From: Salinisphaera sp. LB1
GTDB taxonomy: Bacteria > Pseudomonadota > Gammaproteobacteria > Nevskiales > Salinisphaeraceae
NCBI RefSeq assembly: GCF_003177035.1
Contig: NZ_CP029488.1
Location: forward strand, 2,046,001 to 2,110,000
Length of the DNA: 64,000 bases
Direction: 5' to 3'
How positions within the stretch are numbered: position 1 is the first letter of the stretch; each line of letters starts with the position of its first letter. The notes beneath the pieces are model-generated. The model saw only the letters and a list, made by a program, of their open reading frames with translations. It searched no databases and had not been told where the DNA came from. The position numbers were made by a program, and so were the translations under genes. Shown piece after piece: positions 35,121 to 44,474 of the stretch.

Positions 35121-36098
35121 TCACGGCAACAGGATCGTCGAGCCGGTGGTCTTGCGCTCGGCGATCGCCTGCTGGGCGGCGCCGGCTTCTTCCAGGCTGT
35201 AGCGCTGGCCGATATGCACCGTCACGTCGCCCGATTCGAGGACCTCGAACAGGTCGGCGCACATCATCTCGAAGCGTTCCGGCGTGTCGGCATAATCGCC
35301 CAGGCTGGGCCGGGTGACGAACAGCGAGCCGCCGCGGTTGAGTTCGACCAGGTCCACTCCCTCGACCGGGCCCGAGGCGTTGCCGAACGAGACCATCAGA
35401 CCGCGTTTTTTCAGGCATTTGAGCGAATCGTGCCAGGTGTCGCGGCCGACCGAGTCGTAGACCACCGGCACGCCGGCGCCGTCGGTGAGCTCCAGCACGC
35501 GTTCGGGCACCGATTCGCGGGTGTAGTCGATGGTCATCCAGGCGCCGTGGTCGCGGGCCATATCGGATTTCTCGTCGGAGGAGACGGTCCCGATTACGTG
35601 CGCGCCGAGTGCCTTCGCCCACTGGCAGGCGATCAGGCCGACGCCGCCTGCCGCGGCGTGGAACAGGAGGGTGTCGTCCTCGGCCACGGCGTAGGTCTGG
35701 CGCAGCAGATACTGCACGGTCAGGCCCTTGAGCAGCGAGGCGGCCGCCGTCTCGAAATCGATCGTATCGGGCAACGTGACGACGTGATCGGTCGACAACG
35801 TGATCGCATCCGCATAGGCGCCCTTGGGGCCGAGCACGTAGGCGACGCGGTCACCTTCGGCGAAGAAGTCCTCGGCGCCCTCGCCGACCGCCTCGATCAC
35901 GCCGGCGCCCTCGGTGCCCATCGCGCTCGGCAGTTCGCCCGGGTACAGCCCGGTGCGGAAATAGATATCGATGAAGTTCACGCCGATGGCATGGTTTTTC
36001 ACCCGAACCTCGCCGGGGCCGGGCGCGCGAATCTCGGTTTCCACCAGCTCGAGTACCTCGGGGCCGCCGGTTTGCTTGAATTGAATCTGTCGAGCCAT
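35121..36098 (-). CDS. NADPH:quinone oxidoreductase (QorA-like)
   Basis: 325-aa zinc-independent medium-chain reductase of the quinone oxidoreductase group, reducing quinones with NADPH. Signature pieces: IGVNFIDIYFRTGLYP near residues 39-54, the nucleotide loop HAAAGGVGLIACQWAKALGA and TIDYTRE. It lacks the zinc-ligand cysteines of alcohol dehydrogenases. The start at 36098 has a good AAGGAG site. It lies between the nitrilase-family gene and tldD, positions that are adjacent in Pseudomonas, so it looks like a lineage-specific insertion in an otherwise conserved order. Confidence 0.88.
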   Translation of the reverse strand: MARQIQFKQTGGPEVLELVETEIRAPGPGEVRVKNHAIGVNFIDIYFRTGLYPGELPSAMGTEGAGVIEAVGEGAEDFFAEGDRVAYVLGPKGAYADAITLSTDHVVTLPDTIDFETAAASLLKGLTVQYLLRQTYAVAEDDTLLFHAAAGGVGLIACQWAKALGAHVIGTVSSDEKSDMARDHGAWMTIDYTRESVPERVLELTDGAGVPVVYDSVGRDTWHDSLKCLKKRGLMVSFGNASGPVEGVDLVELNRGGSLFVTRPSLGDYADTPERFEMMCADLFEVLESGDVTVHIGQRYSLEEAGAAQQAIAERKTTGSTILLP

Positions 36099-36180
36099 GA
36101 GAACTCCTTGCATTACAAGCGTGGTACAGGCGAGTCGAGGCCGGGCCCCGTCGCCTGCGTTTGCCAAACCGCAACCGAGC

Positions 36181-37026
36181 CTACGCCAGCCGGCGATGCG
36201 ACAGGCAGGGAAAGCCCTCGCGCAGGCGCGCGGCGCGGCTGCGATCGATATCCGCGATGACCACTTCGTTGGCCTCGGATCGCGCTTCGGCCTGGACCTG
36301 GCCCCACGGGTCGCAGATCAGGCTGTGGCCGTAGGTGCGCCGACCGCTGGCGTGATGCCCGGCCTGGTTGGGCGCAATCATGGTGGCGAGATTTTCCACC
36401 GCCCGAGCGCGGGTGAGCAGGTGCCAGTGCGCGGTGCCGGTGGTATGCGTGAACGCCGACGGGGCGACGATGATTTCGGCGCCGTCGGCGGCCAGCGCCC
36501 GGTAGAGTTCGGGAAAGCGCAGGTCGTAGCAGATCGACAGCCCGATGCGGCCGAACGGCGAGTCGATCACCATCGGCGCATTCGCGCCCGCCATGAAGGT
36601 CGCCGATTCGCGATACGCCTCGGCCGAATCGGGCATGCCGACATCGAACAGATGGATCTTGTCGTAGCGCGCCACGCGCGTGCCGGTATCGTCGTAGACA
36701 CACAGCGCCGGGTAGACGCGGTCGGGCTCGGGGCTGGCGATCGGCAGGGTGCCGGCGGCGATCCAGAGGCCGGTCTCGGCCGCGGTCCGGGCCAGAAAAT
36801 CCTGGATCGGGCCGTCGCCATCGGGCTCGGCCTCGCGCAGCTTGTCGGTTTCGTGCGCGCCCATCAAGGCGAAGTTTTCGGGCAGCACGGCCAGCCGGGC
36901 GCCGCGCCGCGCCGCATCGCGCAGCAGGTCGCCGGCGCGCGCGAGGTTGGGGTCGACCTCGCCGCGCGAGTTCATCTGGATGGCGGCCACGCGCACGGTC
37001 TCAAGCGCAGCTCGGGTGTCGCTCAT
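36181..37026 (-). CDS. Nitrilase-family carbon-nitrogen hydrolase (Nit2/NIT1-like amidase)
   Basis: 281-aa CN-hydrolase with the complete Glu50-Lys123-Cys166 triad (LAVLPENFAL, RYDKIHLFD, LSICYDLRFPELY). Members next to yhdP/rng resemble the Nit1/omega-amidase branch: removal of deaminated glutathione or 2-oxoglutaramate-type metabolites, a repair or salvage task in the cytoplasm. Substrate cannot be set from sequence. The start at 37026 precedes the MSDTRAALETVRVAAIQMNS segment. 63 nt downstream of yhdP on the same strand. Confidence 0.88.
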   Translation of the reverse strand: MSDTRAALETVRVAAIQMNSRGEVDPNLARAGDLLRDAARRGARLAVLPENFALMGAHETDKLREAEPDGDGPIQDFLARTAAETGLWIAAGTLPIASPEPDRVYPALCVYDDTGTRVARYDKIHLFDVGMPDSAEAYRESATFMAGANAPMVIDSPFGRIGLSICYDLRFPELYRALAADGAEIIVAPSAFTHTTGTAHWHLLTRARAVENLATMIAPNQAGHHASGRRTYGHSLICDPWGQVQAEARSEANEVVIADIDRSRAARLREGFPCLSHRRLA

Positions 37027-37089
37027 GCCGGGGTTGTCCTTGATTCCATGTTCGTGGGCCGAGGATACGCCGAAGCCACGATTGGATCA

Positions 37090-40000
37090 CTACTTCCCCG
37101 GCGTTGGGGAGGCGCCGGGCTTGGCCGCGTCGGATGGGGTATGGGCCTTGTTGTCGTTGGCCTGCGGGTTGACGATCTGGGGATTCTCCCAGCTGCCCTT
37201 GAGGTGGTAGCCCACCGACGAGAAATGCTGGATCGGCTTCTTGAGCAGTTGCTGCACCGCGAACACGGCCGCGCCGACGATAGGGCCGCCCAGCACCGCG
37301 CTCGCGATCGCCACCCCGCTGCCCACCTTCGGGGTGATGGTGACGTACTCGTCGTAATCGCGTGTGGCCAGGCCAACGCGGCCGGTGATACCGATCTTGA
37401 CCGACGGCGTGAGGATGCGCGCGTTCTTGCTGTAGGCCTGGCCCTGGTGGATATTGAAATCGGCGCGCACCTTGTCGAAGGCCATGCCTTTGTCGACCAC
37501 GTCGCGGAAATCCAGCCGCAGGCGTCGGGGCAGCACATAGAGATTCAACAGGCCGAGCAGGCGCCCCGGTCCGGGATCCACGGTCAGCAGTGTGCCGTGA
37601 TCCAGCGCCAGGTGGACGTTGCCTTTCAGATACCGCAGATCGAGCCCGTTCGGATTGGGCTTGATCGCCAGATCGCTCTTGATGCGCGCGCGCTTGGCGC
37701 GAATGGGCGAGACATAGCCGAAGGTGCGTAGCAGCCGCGACAGGCCGTGGCCGTCGAAATCCGCATGCGCGCTGGCCTGACTGACGCCGCTGTCCTGCTG
37801 CCAGTGAGCGTTGGCCTGGCCGGTGAGGGCGCCGTTCGCGAGCTGGAAACGATCCAGGCGCCAGCCGTCGGCGGTGCCGGCGGCATCCACATGGGCTTGA
37901 CCGAAGGATGTGCCGTCGACCACGAAGTTCTGTATGAACAGCTTCATGGCCGGTAGATCGGTGGGCGCCAGGCCGGGCCAGAGCACGGGCGAATCGCTGT
38001 TGCCGGCATTACCCGACGAGCTCGGCTGGGCCTTTTGGGTATGCAGCGCCACGCGCTTGAGATTGCCGGCGATACGCGCGGCCTGGCCGGACGGCGACAT
38101 CCAGGTGATCTGGCCCTGGCTGTCATCGCCTTCGAAATCCACGCGCCAGCCGGTCGTGTCCTTCATCGGCTGGGCACGGACATGGGGCTTGGCGATGTAG
38201 CGATCGCCGAAACTCAGCCGGCCGATGGTCAGATCGCCGCCGAGGAACGCCAGGGTCGATGCCGGGGGGCCGGTCTTCGGTTTGGGGTTGTGTGCGGCCG
38301 CATGGGCGGCCGGCGCGCCCGGAATATCGGCCGGCGCACCGTAGAGCACGTGGCGTACGACATAGAACCAGCCCAGGGCATCGACCTGCGCCGCATGACC
38401 GCCGATCCACAGGCCGTTGGCATCCGGCGGCTTGATATCGGTGTGGCCTATCAGGGCCTGGATGCGCTCTGGCCGGCCATGGGCGTTCAGGTCGACGGCG
38501 AGGTGCAGGCGATGGTCGTAATGGGCATCGATGTGGCCGCTGTCGGGATCGATCGTGACCGCCAGCGGTGCCGCGCTCGCGGCCGGCTTGTGCAACGGCG
38601 CGGGCAGCCGGATCGCCATGCCGGTGAGATCGCTGTTGACCCGGATCGGGCTGATCCGGCCATCGTGATGGACCGTGAAGGCCACCGTCATGGGGGTCTG
38701 GCCTTTGCCGTAGATCAACCAGGCTTCGGGCAGATAATGCGCCAATGCCTTGCGATCCGCCGGCAGGCTCGGCTGGGCGCGGGCGGTGATCCGCTCGCCG
38801 CCGTCGGTGCCGCCGGCGATGTCCGCCGAGATCGGTACGCCCATCATCTGCCCGGTCAATCCGGACGCTTTCACGCCGTGGCCGCTGAAGGCCAGTTGGC
38901 CCTGAATGCCGGTGATCGGGCCCGGCAGTGTGTGCTGTCGTAGCGTATCGCCCCTGGCGTCGATGGTGCCATCGACCTTGATATGGCCCAGGCCCGGCTT
39001 GAGCGGGATGCGCAGCTTGACGCCGACATCCGTCGGTCCGCTGACTTCGATGGCTTTCACCAGCTTGCCGAACTTCCGGTGCAGCGGCGAGGCCGATATA
39101 AACGACATCAGTTTCGTGGCGGGCGCGCCTTGGGCCTTGCCGGTGAGGTGCATTACCGGCTCGCGTACGTTGTCGACGTGGGCCTGGGCCCCATCGATGG
39201 ACATGCCCAGCATCTTCGCACCCGCGAGCTTGAGCGTGAGCTGGTCGCCGTCCAGGGAGAGCTTGCCGCCGGCATCCGTGACCTTCGGCCATTCCGGCTT
39301 GTAGCGCACCGTCGCACCCTGACCGACCAGGGTCATGTGGAAGCCGTTGCCGTTTTTCCCCTGGGCGAACGGAAAACGATCCATGGGCCCCTTGACCGCG
39401 ACATGACCGTGATCGAGCGAGCCGGCGAGAATGGCTTTGGGCAGCCAGTCACGCAGACGCGGGTTGGGCAGATTCTTGCCCTGCGGTATATGCGCCAGCA
39501 GGCGGGCAATGTGGGGGGCGACCACGTCGGCGGTGATATCCGCCACCGGCGCCCCCTGCTTCGGCAGATGGACGTGCCCCGAGGTCACGACATGGGCCTG
39601 GCGGCTGGCCAGACGCAGCTTGTCGAGATCGATCGACCAGCCGCCCCGATCGGATGGCTGCCATCGCAGCCGGCCACCGAGCCCGGTGATGTCGACGTTG
39701 CCCTTGATGTAGCGCGCGGCCGACAGCGTCCCGCCGGCGCCGTCGAAGATCAGCGTGTGCTGATCCCCCTGCTGACGATAGCGGCCGGCGATCGGCCCGA
39801 AGGCGATTTTCGGATCGTCGACCGTCAGGCCGTGGAAACCGACTTGCGCCGCCAGCGGCTGCCCGGGTTGCCAATGAAGCGCGAGCGTATCGATCGCGCC
39901 GTCGACGGCGGCATCGCGCAGGCGCGGTTCGGCCAGGCGGGCCATGCGCAACGCCAGGGCTTCGGGCAGATGGCGCGCGTTGACGCTCACGGCATGACTG

Positions 40001-41028
40001 CGGGTATTGAAATGGGCGCTGGCGTCGAGATCGCCGGATTGCTTCGGCCCGCCGGTCAGCTGCGCCAGCTTGAGGTCGATGCGATGTGCGCCGGGATCGC
40101 TCGTGGCCTTGAATATGGCATTGAAAGCGGGGACCAATGGATGATCGTCGCCGGCGCGCGCCAGCGCCTCACTGGCCAGCGTGATCCGGGTATCGGCCAG
40201 ACGATCGTTTCGCCAATGGCCGTGCACGTCGAATGACAAGCGGCCGCCGCGCAGGTGGGAGATGATCTTCGTCCGGCCGGCACGGGCGAGGGCCAGGGGG
40301 CGGATGTTGTCGCTGTAGAGCGAAAACCCGGCGCGGTCGGGACGCTGCAGCGGCCCCTCGATCGTGGCGCTGGCATTGAGTGACGGCCACCAGGCCGGCC
40401 CGTCGGCCGAGGCCGAGACCTTGAGCCTGTGATCGCGATGATCGTCGAGCGCAATGCGGACATTCGACCATTGCATGCGCCCGCCGGGCAGGCGGTCCGA
40501 AACAACCGTCAGCCGGCCGCCCCGGATGTGCACATGCGCAATCTGGCGGCGGACCGCGGCCAGCTTCGACCAGTCGATGCCGGTGCCGCCGGACGGGCCC
40601 CAGTGCGCGAGCGTAAACCCCGTGCCGTTGCGCACCAGCGTGGCGTGCGGGGCATCGACGATCAGGCCATCCGGCAGGCGCGACCCCGCGATCAGGTCGG
40701 CCAGCGAGAATTCCAGTCCGAGTCGATCGGCCGTGAGCGCGGGTTGCTCCGCGCCGGGCCGGGTGACGCGTGGATCGTCGAGATAGAGGATCGGGCCATG
40801 CCAGCCCCAGCCGATTTCGAGTCCGGAGACCGAGATATCGGCATGGATGCGTTGCCCGATGCGCTCGGCAAGCGCCTGGCGATACTGCGGTGCGAAATGA
40901 TCGAGCAACCGCACGCCGCCGACCAGAAGGCCCGCCATTACGACGGTGCTCGCCAAAAGGATGATCAGGCTGCGCTTGATCCAGCCGCGGCGGCGTTTCG
41001 GGCGTGGCGCGCGGCTCATCGACGCCAT
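37090..41028 (-). CDS. yhdP: YhdP family AsmA-like envelope protein
   Basis: 1312-aa inner-membrane-anchored protein of the AsmA/YhdP family, thought to form a periplasmic bridge for phospholipid transport to the outer membrane. A basic N-terminus (RAPRPKRRRGWIKR) precedes one membrane helix (about residues 19-40), then a very long beta-rich periplasmic part with repeats and the conserved end YDEYVTITPKVGSGVAIASA before a short Pro/Ser-rich tail. Length and neighbours (rng upstream, nitrilase downstream) are typical. Intact. Confidence 0.92.
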   Translation of the reverse strand: MASMSRAPRPKRRRGWIKRSLIILLASTVVMAGLLVGGVRLLDHFAPQYRQALAERIGQRIHADISVSGLEIGWGWHGPILYLDDPRVTRPGAEQPALTADRLGLEFSLADLIAGSRLPDGLIVDAPHATLVRNGTGFTLAHWGPSGGTGIDWSKLAAVRRQIAHVHIRGGRLTVVSDRLPGGRMQWSNVRIALDDHRDHRLKVSASADGPAWWPSLNASATIEGPLQRPDRAGFSLYSDNIRPLALARAGRTKIISHLRGGRLSFDVHGHWRNDRLADTRITLASEALARAGDDHPLVPAFNAIFKATSDPGAHRIDLKLAQLTGGPKQSGDLDASAHFNTRSHAVSVNARHLPEALALRMARLAEPRLRDAAVDGAIDTLALHWQPGQPLAAQVGFHGLTVDDPKIAFGPIAGRYRQQGDQHTLIFDGAGGTLSAARYIKGNVDITGLGGRLRWQPSDRGGWSIDLDKLRLASRQAHVVTSGHVHLPKQGAPVADITADVVAPHIARLLAHIPQGKNLPNPRLRDWLPKAILAGSLDHGHVAVKGPMDRFPFAQGKNGNGFHMTLVGQGATVRYKPEWPKVTDAGGKLSLDGDQLTLKLAGAKMLGMSIDGAQAHVDNVREPVMHLTGKAQGAPATKLMSFISASPLHRKFGKLVKAIEVSGPTDVGVKLRIPLKPGLGHIKVDGTIDARGDTLRQHTLPGPITGIQGQLAFSGHGVKASGLTGQMMGVPISADIAGGTDGGERITARAQPSLPADRKALAHYLPEAWLIYGKGQTPMTVAFTVHHDGRISPIRVNSDLTGMAIRLPAPLHKPAASAAPLAVTIDPDSGHIDAHYDHRLHLAVDLNAHGRPERIQALIGHTDIKPPDANGLWIGGHAAQVDALGWFYVVRHVLYGAPADIPGAPAAHAAAHNPKPKTGPPASTLAFLGGDLTIGRLSFGDRYIAKPHVRAQPMKDTTGWRVDFEGDDSQGQITWMSPSGQAARIAGNLKRVALHTQKAQPSSSGNAGNSDSPVLWPGLAPTDLPAMKLFIQNFVVDGTSFGQAHVDAAGTADGWRLDRFQLANGALTGQANAHWQQDSGVSQASAHADFDGHGLSRLLRTFGYVSPIRAKRARIKSDLAIKPNPNGLDLRYLKGNVHLALDHGTLLTVDPGPGRLLGLLNLYVLPRRLRLDFRDVVDKGMAFDKVRADFNIHQGQAYSKNARILTPSVKIGITGRVGLATRDYDEYVTITPKVGSGVAIASAVLGGPIVGAAVFAVQQLLKKPIQHFSSVGYHLKGSWENPQIVNPQANDNKAHTPSDAAKPGASPTPGK

Positions 41029-41165
41029 GGCACCGGCGATTCGTCGGGGCCGACGTCATGTGCGGATGGGTCGTGGTCAGGGCCGGTCATGGACAGCTCG
41101 GCGAGCCGTGTCATGCCGGCACGCCGAACGGTTTGCGGCGCGTCGCAGGCGGTCATCGACTCAGC

Positions 41166-42668
41166 TTACATTACGACTACATCGAATTGTTCCGGCCCAT
41201 AGAGCGATTCGGCCTGCAGGCGGACCGTCACGCCGCCATCGGCGCAGACCTGGCGGAAGGCCGCCGCCTGGCTGTCGAGCAATTGATCGATCGTGTCCGG
41301 CGGCGCCAGGATCAGCAATTCGGCATCCGCATGCGGCCGTCGCCGCGCCCGGCGCGCGATTTCGCGGAACAGCTCGAAGGTGATGGTCTCAGCCGTCTTG
41401 ACATAACCGCGGCCGCCACAGGCCTCGCAGGGCGCGCACAACAGATGCTCGAGCGATTCGCGGGTGCGTTTGCGGGTAACTTCCACCAGCCCGAGATTGG
41501 AAATCTGGCCAACGGAGGTCTTGGCCGGATCGGCCGCCAGCGCATCGGCCAACTGGGTGAGCACCTGCTGCTTGTGATCCGGATCGACCATGTCGATGAA
41601 GTCGATCACGATGATGCCGCCGAGATTGCGCAGGCGCAGCTGACGCGCGGTGGTCTGGGCGGCTTCCAGGTTCGTGCGCAGCACGGTCTGCTCGAGACTG
41701 CGGGTGCCCACGAAGCCGCCGGTGTTCACATCCACCGTGACCATGGCCTCGGTCTGCTCGATGATCAGGAAACCGCCCGACTTGAGCGGCACCTTGGGCT
41801 GCAGCGCGCGCTGGATGGCCTCTTCGATGCCGTACTGGGCGAATAGCGGGGTGTCATCCTCGTACAGCAGCACGCGGTCGGTGAATTCGGGCGCGAAGCG
41901 CCGGGTGAACGCGATCATCTCCTGCCAGGCCCGGGCATCGTCGATAATCACGGCCGAGACATCGGGCGTGAGCAGGTCGCGCAGCATGCGGATCGCCAGC
42001 GGCAGGTCGCCGTAGACCAGGGTCTCGCCGGGCACATGCCGCGCCTGCTCTTGAATGTCGGCCCATACCGTGGCCAGGAACCGCATATCGGCAGCGAGTG
42101 CGGCGATCGGTGCGCCATCGGCCACGGTGCGCACGATGAAGCCGCCGGGCAGTTCGAGTTCGCGCTTGAGATCGGTCACGGCATCGAACAGGCGCGTGCG
42201 TTCGGTTTCGCTCTCGATTCGGGCCGATACGCCGACGCGCGGCGTGTGCGGCATATAGACCAGGAACCGCGACGGAATCGCCAGATCGGTGGTCAGGCGT
42301 GCGCCCTTGGTGCCCATGGCATCGCGGCTGACCTGGACCAGGATGCGATCACCGGCGTGAAGACGCTGTTCGATGCGCGGTGCGTCGTCGCCCTGGCCGG
42401 CGTCATGGCGCACCATGTCCGAGATCTGCAGGAAGGCGGCGCGCTCCAGACCGATATCGACGAACGCCGCCTGCATCCCGGCCAGTACGCGCTGGACCAC
42501 GCCGAGGTAGATATTGCTGACCGCGCTCGCGGTGGCATCGCGCTGGATGTGGATGTCCTGCAGTACGCCGCGCTCGATCTGCGCAGCGCGTGTCTCGCCC
42601 GGGCCGGCGTTGACCAGGATCTCGACGCGCAGGGTATCGGCTTCGGCCAGCGGCTCGGGGCTGCTCAT
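41166..42668 (-). CDS. rng: Ribonuclease G
   Basis: 500-aa RNase E/G-family endoribonuclease acting in 16S rRNA 5'-end maturation and mRNA decay. An S1 RNA-binding region (about residues 36-120, SNIYLGVVQRVLAGMQAAFV) precedes the catalytic core; metal-binding acidic residues are in MVTVDVNTGGFVG and IIVIDFIDM; the zinc-link region reads LLCAPCEACGGRGYVKTA with three cysteines. It lacks the long C-terminal scaffold of RNase E, so RNase G. yhdP follows 137 nt later. The maf gene that often precedes rng is absent. Confidence 0.93.
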   Translation of the reverse strand: MSSPEPLAEADTLRVEILVNAGPGETRAAQIERGVLQDIHIQRDATASAVSNIYLGVVQRVLAGMQAAFVDIGLERAAFLQISDMVRHDAGQGDDAPRIEQRLHAGDRILVQVSRDAMGTKGARLTTDLAIPSRFLVYMPHTPRVGVSARIESETERTRLFDAVTDLKRELELPGGFIVRTVADGAPIAALAADMRFLATVWADIQEQARHVPGETLVYGDLPLAIRMLRDLLTPDVSAVIIDDARAWQEMIAFTRRFAPEFTDRVLLYEDDTPLFAQYGIEEAIQRALQPKVPLKSGGFLIIEQTEAMVTVDVNTGGFVGTRSLEQTVLRTNLEAAQTTARQLRLRNLGGIIVIDFIDMVDPDHKQQVLTQLADALAADPAKTSVGQISNLGLVEVTRKRTRESLEHLLCAPCEACGGRGYVKTAETITFELFREIARRARRRPHADAELLILAPPDTIDQLLDSQAAAFRQVCADGGVTVRLQAESLYGPEQFDVVVM

Positions 42669-42815
42669 GAGGCCCGACCGCGGCGCGCGTCGCCGACGTA
42701 TTGCGTGATAGATATCGAACGTTTCATGGCTCGATTGTCGTCACGATGCTCGTAACCCCGCAACTCAACAATGATCGTAGCCGCTGCGCCGGATGCGCCG
42801 GCAACCGGCCCGCAA

Positions 42816-43286
42816 TCAGGCGCGGTGGTAGGGGTGGCCGACCAGAATGCTGTGGGCCCGAAACAACTGTTCCGCCACGATCACGCGAACCAGCGGGTGT
42901 GGCAGGGTCAGGTCGGATAACGAGCGCCGGCTGTCGGCCGCGGCCAGCGAGGCCGGGCCCAGCCCGTCGGGGCCGCCGACCAGCAGCGCGCGGTCGCGGC
43001 CGTCGCCCATCCAGGTTTTGAGGTCCGAGGCCAGGCCCTCGGTCGACCACGGCTTGCCGTCGACAGTGAGCGCAACGACTTCGGTATCGCGGCCGATCGC
43101 CTTCGCCATGCGCTGGTCCTCGGCGGCGATCGCGCGCGCGGTATCGCCGCCCTCGTGGCGTTTGGACAGCGGGATCTCCACCAGTTCCAGGCGGCATTCG
43201 CGCGGCAGCCGCCGGGCGTAATCCTCGTACGCCATGGCCACCCATTTGGGCATGCGCCGGCCCACGGCGATCAGCCGAATGCGCAT
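42816..43286 (-). CDS. rlmH: 23S rRNA (pseudouridine-1915-N3)-methyltransferase RlmH
   Basis: 156-aa SPOUT methyltransferase modifying position 1915 in helix 69 of 23S rRNA. Begins MRIRLIAVGRRMPKWVA; SAM-binding knot motifs are LLVGGPDGLG and the C-terminal TLPHPLVRVIVAEQLFRAH with the invariant end GHPYHRA. Standard length. It follows rsfS by 105 nt in the conserved nadD-rsfS-rlmH order. Confidence 0.95.
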   Translation of the reverse strand: MRIRLIAVGRRMPKWVAMAYEDYARRLPRECRLELVEIPLSKRHEGGDTARAIAAEDQRMAKAIGRDTEVVALTVDGKPWSTEGLASDLKTWMGDGRDRALLVGGPDGLGPASLAAADSRRSLSDLTLPHPLVRVIVAEQLFRAHSILVGHPYHRA

Positions 43287-43391
43287 GACGGCCTTAGCTC
43301 GGCATGCGAGCGTCGGGACACGGCGCGTACTCGGTCCGGCCGTCGCCGTGCCAACGGGCGGTGCTCGGAGGCAACCCGGGCACGCCGGCGA

Positions 43392-43796
43392 TCAGTGCGT
43401 GGCGCTGGTCGCGTCCGGGTCAGCGATATCCACGTCCCAGAGTTTTTCGATCTGATAGTAGGCACGGGTCACGGGCTGCATGATGTGTACCAGCACGCCG
43501 TTGAGATCGATCAGCACCCATTCGGACTGTTCGAGTCCTTCCACGCGCGGCGCAAGCCCGGCCTTTTTGGCGTGGGCAATCACGGTCTCGCCGATGCGCT
43601 TGACGTGGCGGCCGGAGCGGCCGGTGCAGATCACCATATGCTCCGCCATCGTGGTCAGCGCGGCGATATCCAGTACCTTGACCGATTCGCCCTTGAGCTC
43701 CTCGACGGCATCGAGCGCCAGGCGCAGGGTATTGTCAGTAGGCGCCGCGGTGGCGGCGGCGTGGAGTGCTTCGGTCGGCGTGTTGTTTGCTGCCAT
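43392..43796 (-). CDS. rsfS: Ribosomal silencing factor RsfS
   Basis: 134-aa RsfS, which binds ribosomal protein L14 and keeps subunits apart when nutrients are short. Conserved parts: LDIAALTTMAEHMVICTGRS and WVLIDLNGVLVHIMQPVTR, ending in YYQIEKLW. The start at 43796 shares one base with the nadD stop. An Ala/Thr-rich 25-residue N-terminal extension is longer than in E. coli. Confidence 0.94.
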   Translation of the reverse strand: MAANNTPTEALHAAATAAPTDNTLRLALDAVEELKGESVKVLDIAALTTMAEHMVICTGRSGRHVKRIGETVIAHAKKAGLAPRVEGLEQSEWVLIDLNGVLVHIMQPVTRAYYQIEKLWDVDIADPDATSATH

Positions 43797-44464
43797 TATT
43801 CCTTGGCCTCGCCCGTGGACGAGTGATAGATACGAGATTCCATAATGTCGTCGAGAATCGCCGCCGGCAAGAGGTAGCGCGGGCTGGCGCCCGAGGCGAT
43901 CAGCGCGCGGATGCGGCTGGCGGAGATCGCCAGCGGCGGCGGCGCGTAGTTGTAGATCACGCCGGCGAGGCTGTTGTGCAGGTCTTCGACATTGTCGCTC
44001 GAGCGGGCCTCGAGTTCCGCCGTGGCCTCCGGCGCGTATTCGGCCGACAGCCCGGGGCGCTCGATCAGCACGATATGGGCGTAGTCGAACAGCTTGCGCC
44101 ATTCATGCCAGCTCGGCAGTTTGGCGAACACGTCGCGGCCCATGATCAGGCACAGCGGGTTGTGCGGAAAATCCGCGCGCAGCGAGGCCAGGGTATCGAC
44201 CGTATAGGACGCGCCCTTGCGCATCAGTTCGCGGTCGTCCAGCGTCAGCCGCGGCTCGTTGGCGGTGGCCACGCGGATCCATTTGGCGCGCTGGCCCGGC
44301 GTCGCCCCGGGCTGCTCGCGATGCGGCGGCCGGCCGTTCGGGATCAGGCGCACCTGGGCCAGCTTGAGATCCGTGGCCAGTTCCATGGCCAGGCGCAGAT
44401 GGCCATTATGTACGGGATCGAAGGTGCCGCCGAGAATACCGATCGGGCCCTGGATGTTGTCCAT
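43796..44464 (-). CDS. nadD: Nicotinate-nucleotide adenylyltransferase
   Basis: 222-aa NadD (NaMN plus ATP gives deamido-NAD). Motifs: ILGGTFDPVHNGHLRLAME at the start, NGRPPHREQP, and ISASRIRALIASG for the ISxxxIR motif. ATG at 44464 has AGG upstream and gives the family N-terminus; an in-frame start at 44485 would overlap proA by 11 nt and is less likely. Tightly packed between proA and rsfS. Confidence 0.93.
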   Translation of the reverse strand: MDNIQGPIGILGGTFDPVHNGHLRLAMELATDLKLAQVRLIPNGRPPHREQPGATPGQRAKWIRVATANEPRLTLDDRELMRKGASYTVDTLASLRADFPHNPLCLIMGRDVFAKLPSWHEWRKLFDYAHIVLIERPGLSAEYAPEATAELEARSSDNVEDLHNSLAGVIYNYAPPPLAISASRIRALIASGASPRYLLPAAILDDIMESRIYHSSTGEAKE

Positions 44465-44474
44465 CGCAACCTGT

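Noticed and set aside
20970-41028. Long reading frames opposite the RND pump and yhdP genes
   Set aside because: They are antisense shadows of high-GC genes (Gly/Arg/Ala/His rich, no motifs), while the opposite strand encodes clear conserved proteins.
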